Assembly: GCF_000374445.1 (NCBI RefSeq)
Contig: NZ_KB894428.1
Span: 66,372 to 130,371 of the forward strand
Length of the DNA stretch: 64,000 nucleotides
DNA from: Actinokineospora enzanensis DSM 44649
Lineage (GTDB): Bacteria; Actinomycetota; Actinomycetes; Mycobacteriales; Pseudonocardiaceae
Reading direction: 5' to 3'
Shown here: positions 10,280 to 19,127 of the stretch, in pieces
How the letters are laid out: each line of letters begins with the position of its first letter
How positions within the stretch are numbered: the stretch's first letter is position 1
Translations under genes and position numbers: made by a program
Notes under the pieces: model-generated
Seen by the model: the letters and a program-made list of their open reading frames with translations, nothing else
Databases searched by the model: none
Told to the model about the DNA's origin: nothing

Positions 10280-10681
10280 TCAGACCCAGCTGTTCAACAG
10301 GCTGTTCGCCGCCATCTCCAGGTACTGCCAGAGCTTCGTCCGATGCTCCTCGGCCAACCCCGCCGAGTCGACCGCCACCCGCATGCACCGCAGCCACGCG
10401 TCCCGCTGCACCGGCCCGATCACGAACGGCTGGTGCCGCATCCGCAACCGCGGATGCCCGCGCCGGTCCGAATAGGTGTGCGGGCCACCCCAGTACTGCA
10501 TCAGGAACAACCGCAGCCGCTCCTCCGCCGGACCCAGGTCCGCCTCCGGGTACATCGGCCGCAGCACGTCGTCCGCGGCCACCTCCGCGTAGAACCGGGC
10601 CACGATCCGGTGGAACGTGTCCTCGCCGCCGACCGCCTCGTAGAAGTTCTCGATGTCCGCATCGCTCGGGGTACCCACCAC
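10280..10681 (-). CDS. glbO: Truncated hemoglobin, group II (GlbO)
   Basis: 133 aa 2-on-2 globin. Visible features are [22 protein letters not shown] (tyrosine B10 region), [13 protein letters not shown] in the CD/E region, the proximal histidine in LRMRHQPF, and the Trp of helix G (RDAWLRCM) that marks group II. It binds heme and oxygen and probably protects respiration or detoxifies reactive species. I chose GTG 10681 with GAGG five bases upstream; GTG 10678 is equally possible. The start lies 17 bp after the mscS stop, so the two probably share a transcript. It matches Rv2470. Confidence 0.9.
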   Translation of the reverse strand: MVGTPSDADIENFYEAVGGEDTFHRIVARFYAEVAADDVLRPMYPEADLGPAEERLRLFLMQYWGGPHTYSDRRGHPRLRMRHQPFVIGPVQRDAWLRCMRVAVDSAGLAEEHRTKLWQYLEMAANSLLNSWV

Positions 10682-10698
10682 CCCATCCTCGCGCACCA

Positions 10699-11685
10699 CT
10701 ACGCGGACGGCGCAGGCGGGAACAACCTGCCCATCGGCGGCTGGATCCCCGACTCCTCGATCGCCCCCATCGCCCGCGCCCGCAACGCCCGCTGCACCGC
10801 CCACTGCCTGCCCGGCCGCACCTTCACCGTCATCCGGATCGTCACACTCTCCGGCGTGACCTTCTCCACACCCAACACCTCCGGCGGCTCGATCACGTCC
10901 GCCTTGTACGCGTCCTCACCGGACAGCTCGGTCGCCACCCGCGCCAACAACCCCGACACCGCGTCCACATCCGCGCCATAGCCCACCGGCAGGTCCACAA
11001 CGGCCACCGCGAAACCCTGGCTGGAGTTGCCGACCCGCAGGATCTCCCCGTTCCGCACATACCACACCGTGCCGTTGACATCGCGCAACGTGGTCACCCG
11101 CAGCCCCACGGCCTCGATCGTGCCGCTCGCCGGACCCACGTCCACCACATCGCCGACGCCGTACTGGTCCTCCAGCATCATGAAGATGCCGGACAGGAAG
11201 TCCTTCACCAGGTTCTGCGCGCCGAACCCCAACGCCACACCCACGATCCCGGCCGAGGCGATGATCGGCCCCAGCTGCACCCCCAGCTCGCCAAGCGCCA
11301 GGATGAACGCCAGCCCGTAGACCAGGAACGTCACCACCGACTTCAACACCGAGCCGATCGTGCGCGCCCGCTGCGTGCGCCGCTCCGAGATCAACGACCC
11401 GAGCGCGGGCGCCCGCTCCTTCAACGGCCGCAACAACGCGGGCATCTTCCCGTTGCCCGAGGTCAACCGGTCGATCAGGCGCCGCACCACGAGCCGGATC
11501 AGGAACGCCACCACGAAGATCATCAGGATCTTCAGCGGCTTCGCCACCAGCCAGCCTGCCGAGGCCGCCAGCCACTCGTTGCCGGTCAGCCGCCACACCT
11601 CCGCACACCACGAACCGTCCTCGGTGATGCACTTCGGGGGTTCCATCGGAAACGGCAACTGGGTCGGGATCAGCGCGGGAGTCAT
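10699..11685 (-). CDS. MscS-family mechanosensitive ion channel
   Basis: 328 aa membrane protein. Hydrophobic segments lie near residues 37-68 and 115-160. They are followed by the MscS signature region ([31 protein letters not shown]), in which the pore helix leads into the beta domain. A soluble C-terminal domain follows. The channel releases solutes on osmotic downshock. It is encoded immediately upstream of glbO with a 17-bp gap. The N-terminus ([18 protein letters not shown]) holds two cysteines that may face the exterior. Confidence 0.88.
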   Translation of the reverse strand: MTPALIPTQLPFPMEPPKCITEDGSWCAEVWRLTGNEWLAASAGWLVAKPLKILMIFVVAFLIRLVVRRLIDRLTSGNGKMPALLRPLKERAPALGSLISERRTQRARTIGSVLKSVVTFLVYGLAFILALGELGVQLGPIIASAGIVGVALGFGAQNLVKDFLSGIFMMLEDQYGVGDVVDVGPASGTIEAVGLRVTTLRDVNGTVWYVRNGEILRVGNSSQGFAVAVVDLPVGYGADVDAVSGLLARVATELSGEDAYKADVIEPPEVLGVEKVTPESVTIRMTVKVRPGRQWAVQRALRARAMGAIEESGIQPPMGRLFPPAPSA

Positions 11686-11856
11686 CGCCGCCGACGATAG
11701 CCGGCGGCCGCCCGCCCGGTCGACGCACCCCGCGGTCGCGTAACCCGCTCGCGTTCACCCCGATTTCGACGGGTGATCCAAGACACGTCACAGAACACAC
11801 GTGCGCTCCGGCCCGGGTATGTGGTCGACTTAGGCAGCACCGGTGGAGGTGGTCGA

Positions 11857-12540
11857 GTGCCAGACCGACAACCGACCCGCTCCGGCGCGCCCGCGGGGCA
11901 CGCGCCGGGGCCGACGCTATGCCCGGACCCGGGGGAGACCCCGGGACCAGTCGCCGCGCGCGACCGGGCCGCCCCGAGCTGCGTGGTGGTACCCGACCCG
12001 CCGCACCCGCGACCCGTCCCGTCCTGGGGCAGGCGCCGCGTGCTGCTGCTCAACACCACCTTCGAGCCGCTCACCGCGCTCTCGCTGCGCCGCGCGGTCG
12101 TGCTCGTGGTCTGCGGCAAGGCCGAGGTCGTGCACGGCGACCCGGCGGGCATGGCCGTGCACTCCGCGACGTCGAGCGTGGTGATCCCCTCGGTCATCCG
12201 CCTCAGCAGCTATGTCCGCGTGCCCTACCGCGGCCGGGTCCCACTGACCCGAGCCGGATTGATGCACCGCGACCGCTACCGCTGTGCCTACTGCGGCGGC
12301 CGAGCGGAGACGATAGACCACGTGGTCCCACGCAGCCGCGGGGGGCAACACACGTGGCAGAACTGCGTCGCCTGCTGCGCAAAGTGCAACCACCGCAAGG
12401 CCGACAAGATGCTCTCCGAACTGGGCTGGCGGCTGCGCGTGATCCCCACCGCGCCACGCGGCCCACACTGGCGACTACTCGCGGGCGTGGTCGACGCCGA
12501 CCCGCTCTGGCTGCCCTACCTGGGCGAACCGGCCGCCTGA
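11857..12540 (+). CDS. HNH endonuclease family protein (Rv2469c-like)
   Basis: 227 aa. The start is GTG 11857, preceded by GGAGGT at a 6-base spacing; the frame extends upstream without another ribosome site. After about 60 variable residues comes RRVLLLNTTFEPLTALSLRRAVVLVV, typical of this family. The zinc-binding HNH module follows near residues 143-190: CAYC, the ETIDHVVPRSRGG motif with the HNH histidine, and CxxCN-H. It is a predicted nuclease, and its cellular role in actinobacteria is unknown. It occupies the Rv2469c slot of the conserved order. Confidence 0.88.
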   Translation: MPDRQPTRSGAPAGHAPGPTLCPDPGETPGPVAARDRAAPSCVVVPDPPHPRPVPSWGRRRVLLLNTTFEPLTALSLRRAVVLVVCGKAEVVHGDPAGMAVHSATSSVVIPSVIRLSSYVRVPYRGRVPLTRAGLMHRDRYRCAYCGGRAETIDHVVPRSRGGQHTWQNCVACCAKCNHRKADKMLSELGWRLRVIPTAPRGPHWRLLAGVVDADPLWLPYLGEPAA

Positions 12541-12551
12541 GACTTCTTTTC

Positions 12552-12578
12552 GTCCCGCCCTCGCACCGGGGGCGGGAC
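12552..12578. terminator. Hairpin between convergent HNH and repeat-protein genes
   Basis: GTCCCGCCC (12552-12560) pairs with GGGCGGGAC (12570-12578). It lies between two converging stops, so it probably serves both. Confidence 0.55.
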
Positions 12579-12585
12579 GGCCTGC

Positions 12586-13863
12586 TCAGGCGGCGGTGAC
12601 GCGCGTCCCGCCGGTGACCCGAGTGCCCCTGGTGACCCGGGTGCCCCGCTCCTGAAGGGTGACCCGAGTACCGCGCGTGACCCTGGCACCACGGTGCCCG
12701 GCGGTGACCCGCGTACCGAACTCGACAGCCGTGACGCGGGTACCGAACTCCGCGGTGACCCGAGTACCGGACTTGGCGGTGACCCGGGTGCCGAAGGCGG
12801 CGGTGACCCGCGTACCCCGGTCAACAGAGGTGACCCGCGTGCCCCGGTCGGCTGCCGTGACCCGCGTTCCGCGATCGTTCGCCGTGACGCGAGTGCCCCG
12901 GCCGGTGGCGGTGACCCGAGTGCCCCGGTCGAGAGAGGTGACCCGAGTTCCCCGGTCGCAGGCGGTGACGCGGGTGCCGCGGCTGACGGAGGTGACTGGC
13001 GTGCCGCGATCGGCGGACGTGACTCGCGTGCCGCGCCCGCCCGCGGTGACGCGGGTGCCCCGATCGGTGGCGGTGACTCGCGTGCCCCGGTCGGTTGCCG
13101 TGACCCGGGTGCCGCGAGTGATCGCCGTGACCCTGGTGCCACGCTCGATGGCCGTGACCCGGGTCCCTCGGTCGCTCGCCGTGACCCTGGTACCGCGAAT
13201 GATCGCTGTGACTCGCGTGCCGCGTTCGGCCGCTGTAACCCGCGTGCCTCGGTCGTTCGCCGTGACCCGGGTGCCACGAGTGATCGCCGTCACCCGCGTG
13301 CCCCGATCCGCCGCCGTGACGTCAGTGCCCCGGTCGGTCGCGGTGACCCGCGTACCGCGCTCGATCGCGGTCACTCGCGTACCGCGCTCGGCGGCCGTGA
13401 CCCGGGTGCCGCGTTCAATGGACGTCACCCGAGTACCCCGGTCACTCGCCGTGACCCTGGTCCCGCGCTCGGCGGCCGTGACTCGCGTGCCGCGCTCGAT
13501 GAAAGTGACCCTCGTCCCGCCCGTGACCCTGGTGCCACGCGTGACGCGGGTGCCGCACTCCAGCCCGGCCGTGACCCGGGTACCGCGGTCGACCTCGGCG
13601 GTGACCCTCGTGCCGCGGTCGACCTCGGCCGTGACCCGGGTGCCGAGCAGTGCGGTCACCCGAGTACCCCGTGCGTCCGGTCCGGTGATCTCCGCGGTGA
13701 CCCTGGTGCCGCGGGTCACTCTCGTGCCACGCTGGAGATCGGTGCCCCGGGTCACCCGGGTCCCCATCCGCCCGCCATCCCACCGCGCACGACCACCGGG
13801 TTGCGTGTTGTCGGCCATCCGGGTGATGATCTTTGCCGCGTCGTGGGAAGCGAGGGTGTCCAT
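12586..13863 (-). CDS. GTRVT nonapeptide-repeat protein, unknown function
   Basis: 425 aa. The ATG at 13863 is preceded by a strong AGGAGG about 8 bases upstream. Residues 1-33 are non-repetitive (MDTLASHDAAKIITRMADN...). The rest is 46 consecutive units beginning Gly-Thr-Arg-Val-Thr. Units 11-36 (residues 116-349) are exactly nine residues long with consensus GTRVTAxDR. Flanking units vary from 6 to 14 residues. Only four units break the pentad (GTDLQ, GTDVT, GTPVT, GARVT). There are no cysteines except two, no membrane segment and no secretion signal, and the protein is strongly basic. Arg codons alternate between AGG, CGG, CGC and CGA while the residue is kept, so selection acts on this frame. 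The periodicity suggests a solenoid or a long charged rod. I do not recognise the family. Confidence 0.8.
   Translation of the reverse strand: MDTLASHDAAKIITRMADNTQPGGRARWDGGRMGTRVTRGTDLQRGTRVTRGTRVTAEITGPDARGTRVTALLGTRVTAEVDRGTRVTAEVDRGTRVTAGLECGTRVTRGTRVTGGTRVTFIERGTRVTAAERGTRVTASDRGTRVTSIERGTRVTAAERGTRVTAIERGTRVTATDRGTDVTAADRGTRVTAITRGTRVTANDRGTRVTAAERGTRVTAIIRGTRVTASDRGTRVTAIERGTRVTAITRGTRVTATDRGTRVTATDRGTRVTAGGRGTRVTSADRGTPVTSVSRGTRVTACDRGTRVTSLDRGTRVTATGRGTRVTANDRGTRVTAADRGTRVTSVDRGTRVTAAFGTRVTAKSGTRVTAEFGTRVTAVEFGTRVTAGHRGARVTRGTRVTLQERGTRVTRGTRVTGGTRVTAA
12817..13518 (-). repeat. 26 tandem 27-bp units encoding GTRVTAxxR
   Basis: The central block of the repeat gene is 26 back-to-back 27-bp units. 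Units differ mainly at synonymous positions and at codons 7-8. Because the period is a multiple of three, other frames on both strands also stay open. Confidence 0.9.
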
Positions 13864-14571
13864 GGCATGGCCTCCTGAGGGCGGTTGCGCATCAAACGAG
13901 CGGAAGGTCGACTTCGCAAGGGCCGTACAGGTGAAAGCTATGACTCAGATCGGTAACCGACAAGACGTCAGGCCGCGCCGAGGGGCCTGACGTGCGCGTT
14001 TGAGGCCATTCGCCCCTTGTCGATAGGCAGAAAGAGCTACCGCTCAGGACGGCACTCGGCCGATCAGCCTTACCAGGGGAGCACCAACCGCCACCCCGTG
14101 CGACCACGCCGCCCGAGCGGTGTCCGCACCCACGGGCGACCCGCCCGGCGCGACCCCCGCCGATGAGACCGGACGTTATCCGGGTTATCGGCCTTTGGTG
14201 GTCGGATCTGGAGAGTCTGTCCGTTTTCCCCCGCCCGACCGGCGCGAATATTGTCTGAAATATCTGTTTTGTGACGGAAATAGATACCCTGTCCGCTTTC
14301 GGGCCGCGCACAAGCCCGCGTCCGACGGCCCGCACGGCAAGGATGACCGCGGGCAGCTCACCCGCTTGCCCATGATCGGACCCTCCGGCGGAGAGCCTCG
14401 CCGATCCAAGCCCACGTCCAGCGGCTCCGACGGCACGAGGCGATCCCAGGCCGTGCGCCGGGACGTCGCCCCGGTGGCCGGATCCGGGCAGTCCGTCCGA
14501 TTCCCCCCGGCCGTGGTCGGGTTGTCGGCCGTGCGAGGTCGGCCCGTCGGCGGTCGGTTACTGTATCGGCT
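13864..14571. other. 708-bp intergenic region with hairpin and repeated motif
   Basis: No gene is supported. Near the start of the minus-strand repeat gene lies a 10-bp inverted repeat (ACGTCAGGCC at 13965-13974 with its complement at 13984-13993). Further right, a motif like YGTCCGNTTYC occurs three times (about 14219, 14290, 14493). The first and last are embedded in a 31-base similar stretch (14201-14231 and 14477-14507). These could be regulator sites for the divergent genes at 13863 and 14572. AT-richer sequence lies at 14245-14290. Confidence 0.4.
14559..14564 (+). promoter_or_regulatory. -10 box TACTGT, leaderless start
   Basis: TACTGT fits TAnnnT and ends seven bases before the GTG at 14572, leaving no room for a ribosome site. 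This matches leaderless transcription, common in actinobacteria. Confidence 0.5.
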
Positions 14572-14832
14572 GTGACGCTCGTCGAGACCCTTCTCGTCTT
14601 CGCGGCGATCCCGCTGGCCATCTACGGCGTGGTCGCCCTGTTGACGCTGCGCGAGAAGTTCGCCAAGGCCCCGCGCTACCGCCCCGGCCAGGAGTGGGCG
14701 CACGAGCCGGTGTGGTGGACCGCCAACCCCGCGGGCCTGGGCCCCGCCCACGCCGCGGCGTCCCACCACGCCCCGGAGACCGGCGCGGACCTCCCGCGCA
14801 CTGCCAAGGGAGGAGCCCGCGGTGGCTGGTGA
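14572..14832 (+). CDS. ctaJ: Small membrane protein, CtaJ-like aa3 oxidase subunit
   Basis: 86 aa. One transmembrane helix spans about residues 4-25, followed by a basic stretch and the segment YRPGQEWAHEPVWWTANP. The short N-terminal helix, the WWTANP-type motif and the position next to the Rv2468c homologue agree with the small accessory subunit CtaJ of the mycobacterial aa3 cytochrome oxidase. That identity is from memory of the family, not proven here. The His/Ala-rich C-terminus is probably unstructured. The gene overlaps the next one by 11 bases. Confidence 0.6.
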   Translation: MTLVETLLVFAAIPLAIYGVVALLTLREKFAKAPRYRPGQEWAHEPVWWTANPAGLGPAHAAASHHAPETGADLPRTAKGGARGGW

Positions 14833-15313
14833 CCTGGTCCGCCACGCGGACACCATCGTCGAGGACCCGGAGCACGGCTACGGCGCCGCCCGCACCAACA
14901 GCGGCCGCATCTCCGTCGCCAAGCAGCGCGAGCCCGCCGCCCCCGGCCTCCCCTTCACCACGGTCCAGCTGACCCGCCTGGACGAGGCCCTGACCCTGTC
15001 GTCGCGCGCCACCGGCCTCGCCTTCAGCGTCTACCTGGGCGACCTCGGCCAGGACCCGCGCGACCGCGCCGAGGACCTGCACGCCGCCATCGGCCCCAAC
15101 TCCGCGGAAGCCGTACTCCTGGCCGTCTCCCCCGGCCAACGCCGCGTCGAGATCGTCACCGGCACCGACTCCGCCCGCCGCCTCCCCGACCGCGGCTGCA
15201 ACCTGGCCGTGATGAGCATGGTCGCCTCCTTCAAGGAAGGCGACCTCATCGGCGGCCTGGTCAGCGCCCTCCGCATGCTCGCCGACCAGGCAGGCCACGC
15301 CCCCCGCCGCTGA
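14822..15313 (+). CDS. DUF5130 / TPM-like protein (Rv2468c position)
   Basis: 163 aa, GTG 14822 with GGAGGAG upstream inside the preceding gene. The central part (residues about 45-150) has the fold signature of TPM/DUF5130 proteins: LSSRATGLAFSVYLG, then AVLLAVSPGQRRVEIVTG, then a C-terminal helix-rich end. No signal peptide is seen. Function is unknown; in M. tuberculosis the equivalent Rv2468c lies in the same place. It is translationally coupled with the CtaJ-like gene, hinting at a shared envelope or respiratory role. Confidence 0.75.
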   Translation: MAGDLVRHADTIVEDPEHGYGAARTNSGRISVAKQREPAAPGLPFTTVQLTRLDEALTLSSRATGLAFSVYLGDLGQDPRDRAEDLHAAIGPNSAEAVLLAVSPGQRRVEIVTGTDSARRLPDRGCNLAVMSMVASFKEGDLIGGLVSALRMLADQAGHAPRR

Positions 15314-15328
15314 CCCCCGAACACCCCT

Positions 15329-15366
15329 CGAAGAGCCCGGCCCACCCAGTGGGACCGGGCTCTTCG
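15329..15366 (+). terminator. Terminator after the DUF5130 gene
   Basis: CGAAGAGCCCGG (15329-15340) pairs perfectly with CCGGGCTCTTCG (15355-15366), 15 bp after the stop. Confidence 0.75.
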
Positions 15367-15556
15367 CCATCCGCCCCGCTCCCACCCCACCCCGCGACCG
15401 GCCCTGCCCCGCGACCGCCCCGACCTCCGACCAGCCTGGCCTCCCACCCCCGGCTCCTGGCCCGCGTCACCCTGCGACCCGCCGACCCACTCGCCACCCT
15501 GCGGCCACCTGAAGGTCAATCCGCCCCCTGCCATCGCCCCGAAGCCACTCGCGCCC

Positions 15557-15673
15557 CCTGTGGACAACTCCGCGCGCCAGATTCCCTTCGCTGGAAGAAT
15601 GAACCTCGGGGGGTCCCCGGGCGGCTATCCACAACCCCGTCGAACCATCCACAGGCCGAGCGCATCCCTTGAC
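15557..15673 (+). repeat. Outlying copy of the DnaA-box repeat unit
   Basis: TGTGGACAA at 15559-15567 faces CTATCCACA at 15625-15633, with CCATCCACA at 15645-15653 and CTTGAC at the end. It shares the central GGGGGTCCCCGGGCGG block and layout with the five units at 20.1-21.2 kb, and has the same polarity, but is more diverged. Confidence 0.75.
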
Positions 15674-16080
15674 ATCACCGCAGGCCCCAGGCTCCACCCA
15701 GTGACCACCCGAGCGCCGCCGGAGCCTGCGGCCGTCAGACAGGTCCAGCCCGCCGATCTTCACGTGGCCAGGTCGAGTCCGCCGATCTCACGCGGCCGAG
15801 GGCGCGCAATCCTCACCTGGCCGCAGGCTCCCATCCGCCGCAGGTCAACCGCTTCTTCGTCGACTACTTCACCACCGCGCTGCGCCCCGACGAGATCCCC
15901 ACTTTTGCCCGCCAACCCAGCTCGGCAGGCTCGGTCCCACCTCGTGCCTGTCTGCCTGCCCGCCCCCCATTTGCCTGCAGCCTGAGGCCAATGCCGCCTG
16001 GCCCCTCAGCGACGCCCAGCGCCGTCAAGCCGGCCTGTCCGCCAACCCGGCCGCAGGCCGCGCCAACTCCGCCACCACCC

Positions 16081-16120
16081 AGCCCAACCGACTCCGGACC
16101 AGCCCAACCGACTCCGGACC
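16081..16120. repeat. Exact 20-bp tandem duplication
   Basis: AGCCCAACCGACTCCGGACC occurs twice head to tail (16081-16100, 16101-16120) in non-coding DNA. Confidence 0.8.
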
Positions 16121-16370
16121 ACCCAGCGCAGTCGATTCCGGCGCCCCACTCCGCAGGGCACACGGGCCCCAGCGGCCAGCATCCCTGCCGACCTCCTACC
16201 GCCCCGGCAAAGGCCCCTCAAGCCCGCCCGTTCACGCGCCCCCCTGCCCGCACTCCCTCGACATGCCCGCACTGCGCGCATTCCCGCACTGTCCACATTC
16301 CCGACGTGCCCCGCAGGCAAGCCCCTCCGCCCCATCCCCGCGCACTCCCACGCCCCATCCCCCGCGCTCT

Positions 16371-16474
16371 CACGATTCCTTTCCCTCGCGCTCGCACAAC
16401 CTCAACTCGCAACGAACGACACGCCGACGAAAGTTCCGCGTCCACAGCGCCCGATGCGGTGAAGAAAACCTGAC
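16371..16474 (-). repeat. Dispersed 3'-end element, copy 1 (behind pepN)
   Basis: The 43-bp core at 16383-16425 is identical in four places in the window. Read on the minus strand, the copy begins 80 bases after the pepN stop and runs in the same direction. It is nearly identical to copy 3 behind clpX over about 100 bp, and similarity trails on towards 16331. Confidence 0.85.
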
Positions 16475-16510
16475 TCTCCGAACACAAACCACCCGATAGA
16501 GCACAAAAAA

Positions 16511-16540
16511 CCGGGCCGGCCCCCACGGAGCCGGCCCCGG
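16511..16540 (-). terminator. pepN terminator
   Basis: A GC-rich stem (CCGGGCCGGC at 16511-16520 against GCCGGCCCCGG at 16530-16540) is followed, on the minus strand, by six T residues. Confidence 0.8.
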
Positions 16541-16553
16541 AATCAACACACAG

Positions 16554-19127
16554 TCAGGACCCGTCGAACTCCCGCGCCGCCAGCGCCCGAAGGATGCCCG
16601 CGCGCCCCTCCGACACCAGCCGCCGCAGGGCCGGGGGATGATCACCGGCCAGCCACTCGTCCGCCGCCGCCACCGTCTCCGCGGTCACCGCCCAAGCCGG
16701 GAACAGGCCGAGGGCAACCGACTGCGCGCGCTCGCTCGACCGCCGCGCCCACACGTCGGCCACGTCCGCGAAGTACGTCCGCGCGTAAGGCGCCAGCAAC
16801 GGCCGCTGCGCCGGGTGCGAGAACCCGCCGATGATCGCCTCGTTGATCGCGTTCGGCAGGTCGTCGTCGTGCACCGCCCGCCGCCACGCGTCCGCCTTGC
16901 CCTCCGGGGTCGGCCGCAGCGACCGCGCCCGCTCCGCCTGCCGGTGGCCCGCGGCCGTCGAGTCCCGCTTCAGCTCGTCCTCGATCTCGGCCTCGCCCAC
17001 CACCCCGTGCGCGACCTGCGAGTGCAGCAGCCGCCACCGCAGGTCCGTGTCGACCACCAGACCGGGCAACGGCGCCGACCCGTCCAGCCAGCCGCGCAGC
17101 ACCTCCAGCTTCGCGGAGTCCAGCACCGACCCCGTCAACGAGTTCACCAACGCCAGCTGATGATCGGAACCAGGCTCGGCCGCGCGCGCCAGCTGCAGGA
17201 TCCGGTCCGTGAACAGCTGCCACCCCGTCGGCGCCCAGGCCGGCGCCGCGTACGAGGCCAGGGCCGTCTGTGCCTGCAGCAACAGCCGCTGCACGACACC
17301 CACCTCGGTCTCCGCGTCCAGGCCGTGACACACCAGCGTCACGAAGTCGCGGGCCTTCAGCTCGGCCTCGCGCGTCATCTCCCACGCCGCCGACCAGCAC
17401 AGGGTGCGCGGCAGCGGTTCGGTGATGTCGCCGATGCGGTCGATCAGCGTGGTCAGCGAGCCCGGGTCGAGCCGCATCGTGCAGTAGGTCAGGTCGTCGT
17501 CATTGACCAGCACGAGCTTGCCCTGCTCGATACCGACCAGGTCCGGCACCTCGGTCCGTTCGCCCGCGACGTCGATCTCCACCCGGTGCGTGCGCACCAG
17601 CTTGCCCACCGCGTCCGCCGCGTCGTCGTACACGCCGATCGCGACCCGGTGCGTGCGCAGCTCGCCGCGGCCCGGCTTGGCGCCGCCCTGCAGGATCGCG
17701 AACTCGGTGAACCGGCCGTCGTCACCAACCTCGAACCGGGCCCGCAGCGAGTTCAGGCCGGTGGTCTCCAGCCACTGCGCGCTCCACCACGACAGGTCCC
17801 GCCCGGACGCCTCCTCCAGCGCGTTCAGCAGGTCCGCCAGCGTCGCGTTGCCCCAGGCGTGCTTGCCGAAGTACACCCGCAGCCCGGACAGGAAGTTGTC
17901 CAGCCCCACATAGGCGACCAGCTGCTTGAGCACGCTGGCGCCCTTGGCGTAGGTGATGCCGTCGAAGTTGACCTCGACCGCCTGCACGTCCGGGATGTCC
18001 GCCGCCACCGGGTGCGTCGAGGGCAGCTGGTCCTGCCGGTACGCCCACGACTTCTCGATGTTGGCGAAGCTGGTCCACGCGTGCTCGTACTCGGTGGCAC
18101 TCGCCTGCGCCAGCACACTCGCCCACGTGGCGAACGACTCGTTCAGCCACAGGTCGTCCCACCACCGCATGGTCACCAGGTCGCCGAACCACATGTGCGC
18201 CATCTCGTGCAGCACCGTCTCGCAGCGCCGCTCGTACGAGTAGCGGGTGACCCGGCTGCGGAAGACATAGTCCTCCAGGAACGTCACACAGCCCGCGTTC
18301 TCCATCGCGCCCGCGTTGAACTCCGGCACGAAACACTGGTCGTACTTGCCGAACGGGTACGGCACACCGAAGTTCTCGTGGTAGAAGGCGAAACCCTGCT
18401 TGGTCTCGGTGAACAGCCGCTCGGCGTCCATGTGCTCGGCCAGCGACGCCCGGCAGTAGATGCCCAGCGGGATCGTGCCGTGCTCGTCGGTGAACCCGTC
18501 GTGCCACTCCGCGTACGGGCCCGCCACCAACGCCACGAGATACGTCGACATCCGCTGTGTGGTCTCGAACACGTGCCGGGACACGCCCTCGGCACCCTCG
18601 GCCGCGCCCACCGACACGGCCGCCGCGTTGGAGATCACCTTCCACGACTCCGGCGCCACCACTGCCATGTCATAGGTGGCCTTCAGGTCCGGCTGGTCGA
18701 AACAGGCGAACATGCGCTTCGCGTCCGCCGTCTCGAACTGCGTGTACAGGTACACGCCCTTGTCGACCGGGTCCACGAACCGGTGCAGGCCCTCACCGGT
18801 GTTCATGTAGGTGCACCGGGCCACCACGGTCAGCTCGTTCTCGCCCGCCAGCGCGGACAGCTCGATCCCGACGGCCGGGTCGTACCCGGACACGTCCAGG
18901 ACGGTGCCGTTCAGCTCGGCGGAGAGCACCTCGTCGGCCACGATGTCGACGAACGTCGACCCGCCCGGCTCGGCACTGGTGAACCGCACCGTCGAGCGGG
19001 ACCCGAAGGTCGTCTCGCCGGGCTGGCCGAGCCCGTCGGTGAGGTCCAGCTCGATGGAGTACGACGCCACCTCCAGCAGCGCGGCGCGCTGTTGGGCTTG
19101 GTCACGGGTCAGGTTGGGCGCGGCCAC
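16554..19127 (-). CDS. pepN: Aminopeptidase N, M1 family
   Basis: 857 aa zinc aminopeptidase that removes N-terminal residues from peptides in the cytoplasm. The GAMENAG substrate motif is followed by HEMAH (His307, Glu308, His311), with Glu330 in WLNES as third zinc ligand, giving the HExxH-x18-E pattern. A C-terminal helical ERAP1-like domain follows. Start chosen at GTG 19127 (VAAPNLTRDQAQ), with GAGG seven bases upstream and the N-terminus characteristic of actinobacterial PepN; the frame runs on upstream without support. It corresponds to Rv2467. The dispersed repeat copy 1 lies just behind it. Confidence 0.95.
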   Translation of the reverse strand: MAAPNLTRDQAQQRAALLEVASYSIELDLTDGLGQPGETTFGSRSTVRFTSAEPGGSTFVDIVADEVLSAELNGTVLDVSGYDPAVGIELSALAGENELTVVARCTYMNTGEGLHRFVDPVDKGVYLYTQFETADAKRMFACFDQPDLKATYDMAVVAPESWKVISNAAAVSVGAAEGAEGVSRHVFETTQRMSTYLVALVAGPYAEWHDGFTDEHGTIPLGIYCRASLAEHMDAERLFTETKQGFAFYHENFGVPYPFGKYDQCFVPEFNAGAMENAGCVTFLEDYVFRSRVTRYSYERRCETVLHEMAHMWFGDLVTMRWWDDLWLNESFATWASVLAQASATEYEHAWTSFANIEKSWAYRQDQLPSTHPVAADIPDVQAVEVNFDGITYAKGASVLKQLVAYVGLDNFLSGLRVYFGKHAWGNATLADLLNALEEASGRDLSWWSAQWLETTGLNSLRARFEVGDDGRFTEFAILQGGAKPGRGELRTHRVAIGVYDDAADAVGKLVRTHRVEIDVAGERTEVPDLVGIEQGKLVLVNDDDLTYCTMRLDPGSLTTLIDRIGDITEPLPRTLCWSAAWEMTREAELKARDFVTLVCHGLDAETEVGVVQRLLLQAQTALASYAAPAWAPTGWQLFTDRILQLARAAEPGSDHQLALVNSLTGSVLDSAKLEVLRGWLDGSAPLPGLVVDTDLRWRLLHSQVAHGVVGEAEIEDELKRDSTAAGHRQAERARSLRPTPEGKADAWRRAVHDDDLPNAINEAIIGGFSHPAQRPLLAPYARTYFADVADVWARRSSERAQSVALGLFPAWAVTAETVAAADEWLAGDHPPALRRLVSEGRAGILRALAAREFDGS

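Larger units (their letters stand above)
15314..16553. other. 1.24-kb non-coding region between convergent genes
   Basis: Frames here are Pro/Ser-rich and lack ribosome sites, so I call no gene. It holds the DUF5130 terminator, a sixth DnaA-box-type repeat unit (15557-15673), a degenerate 28-bp duplication (about 15738-15790), an exact 20-bp tandem repeat at 16081-16120, one copy of the dispersed 3'-end element, and the pepN terminator. A stretch near 15841-15900 reads QVNRFFVDYFTTALRPDEIP, which looks like a decayed gene fragment. Confidence 0.45.

Noticed and set aside
12586..13863. Multi-core RiPP precursor
   Set aside because: A head plus many near-identical short units invites the idea, but no modifying enzyme, protease or transporter gene lies near, and the units lack the Cys/Ser or Asp/Glu pattern of known classes.
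12659..13990. Long plus-strand frames opposite the repeat gene (VTRVPRS-type repeats)
   Set aside because: They have no ribosome site, and their residues change (Arg, Leu, Gly, Ser) where the minus-strand Arg stays fixed through AGG/CGN exchange. The 27-bp period keeps all frames open.
15841..15900. Gene fragment QVNRFFVDYFTTALRPDEIP
   Set aside because: It reads like real protein, but it is too short and without a recognised family to call a pseudogene.
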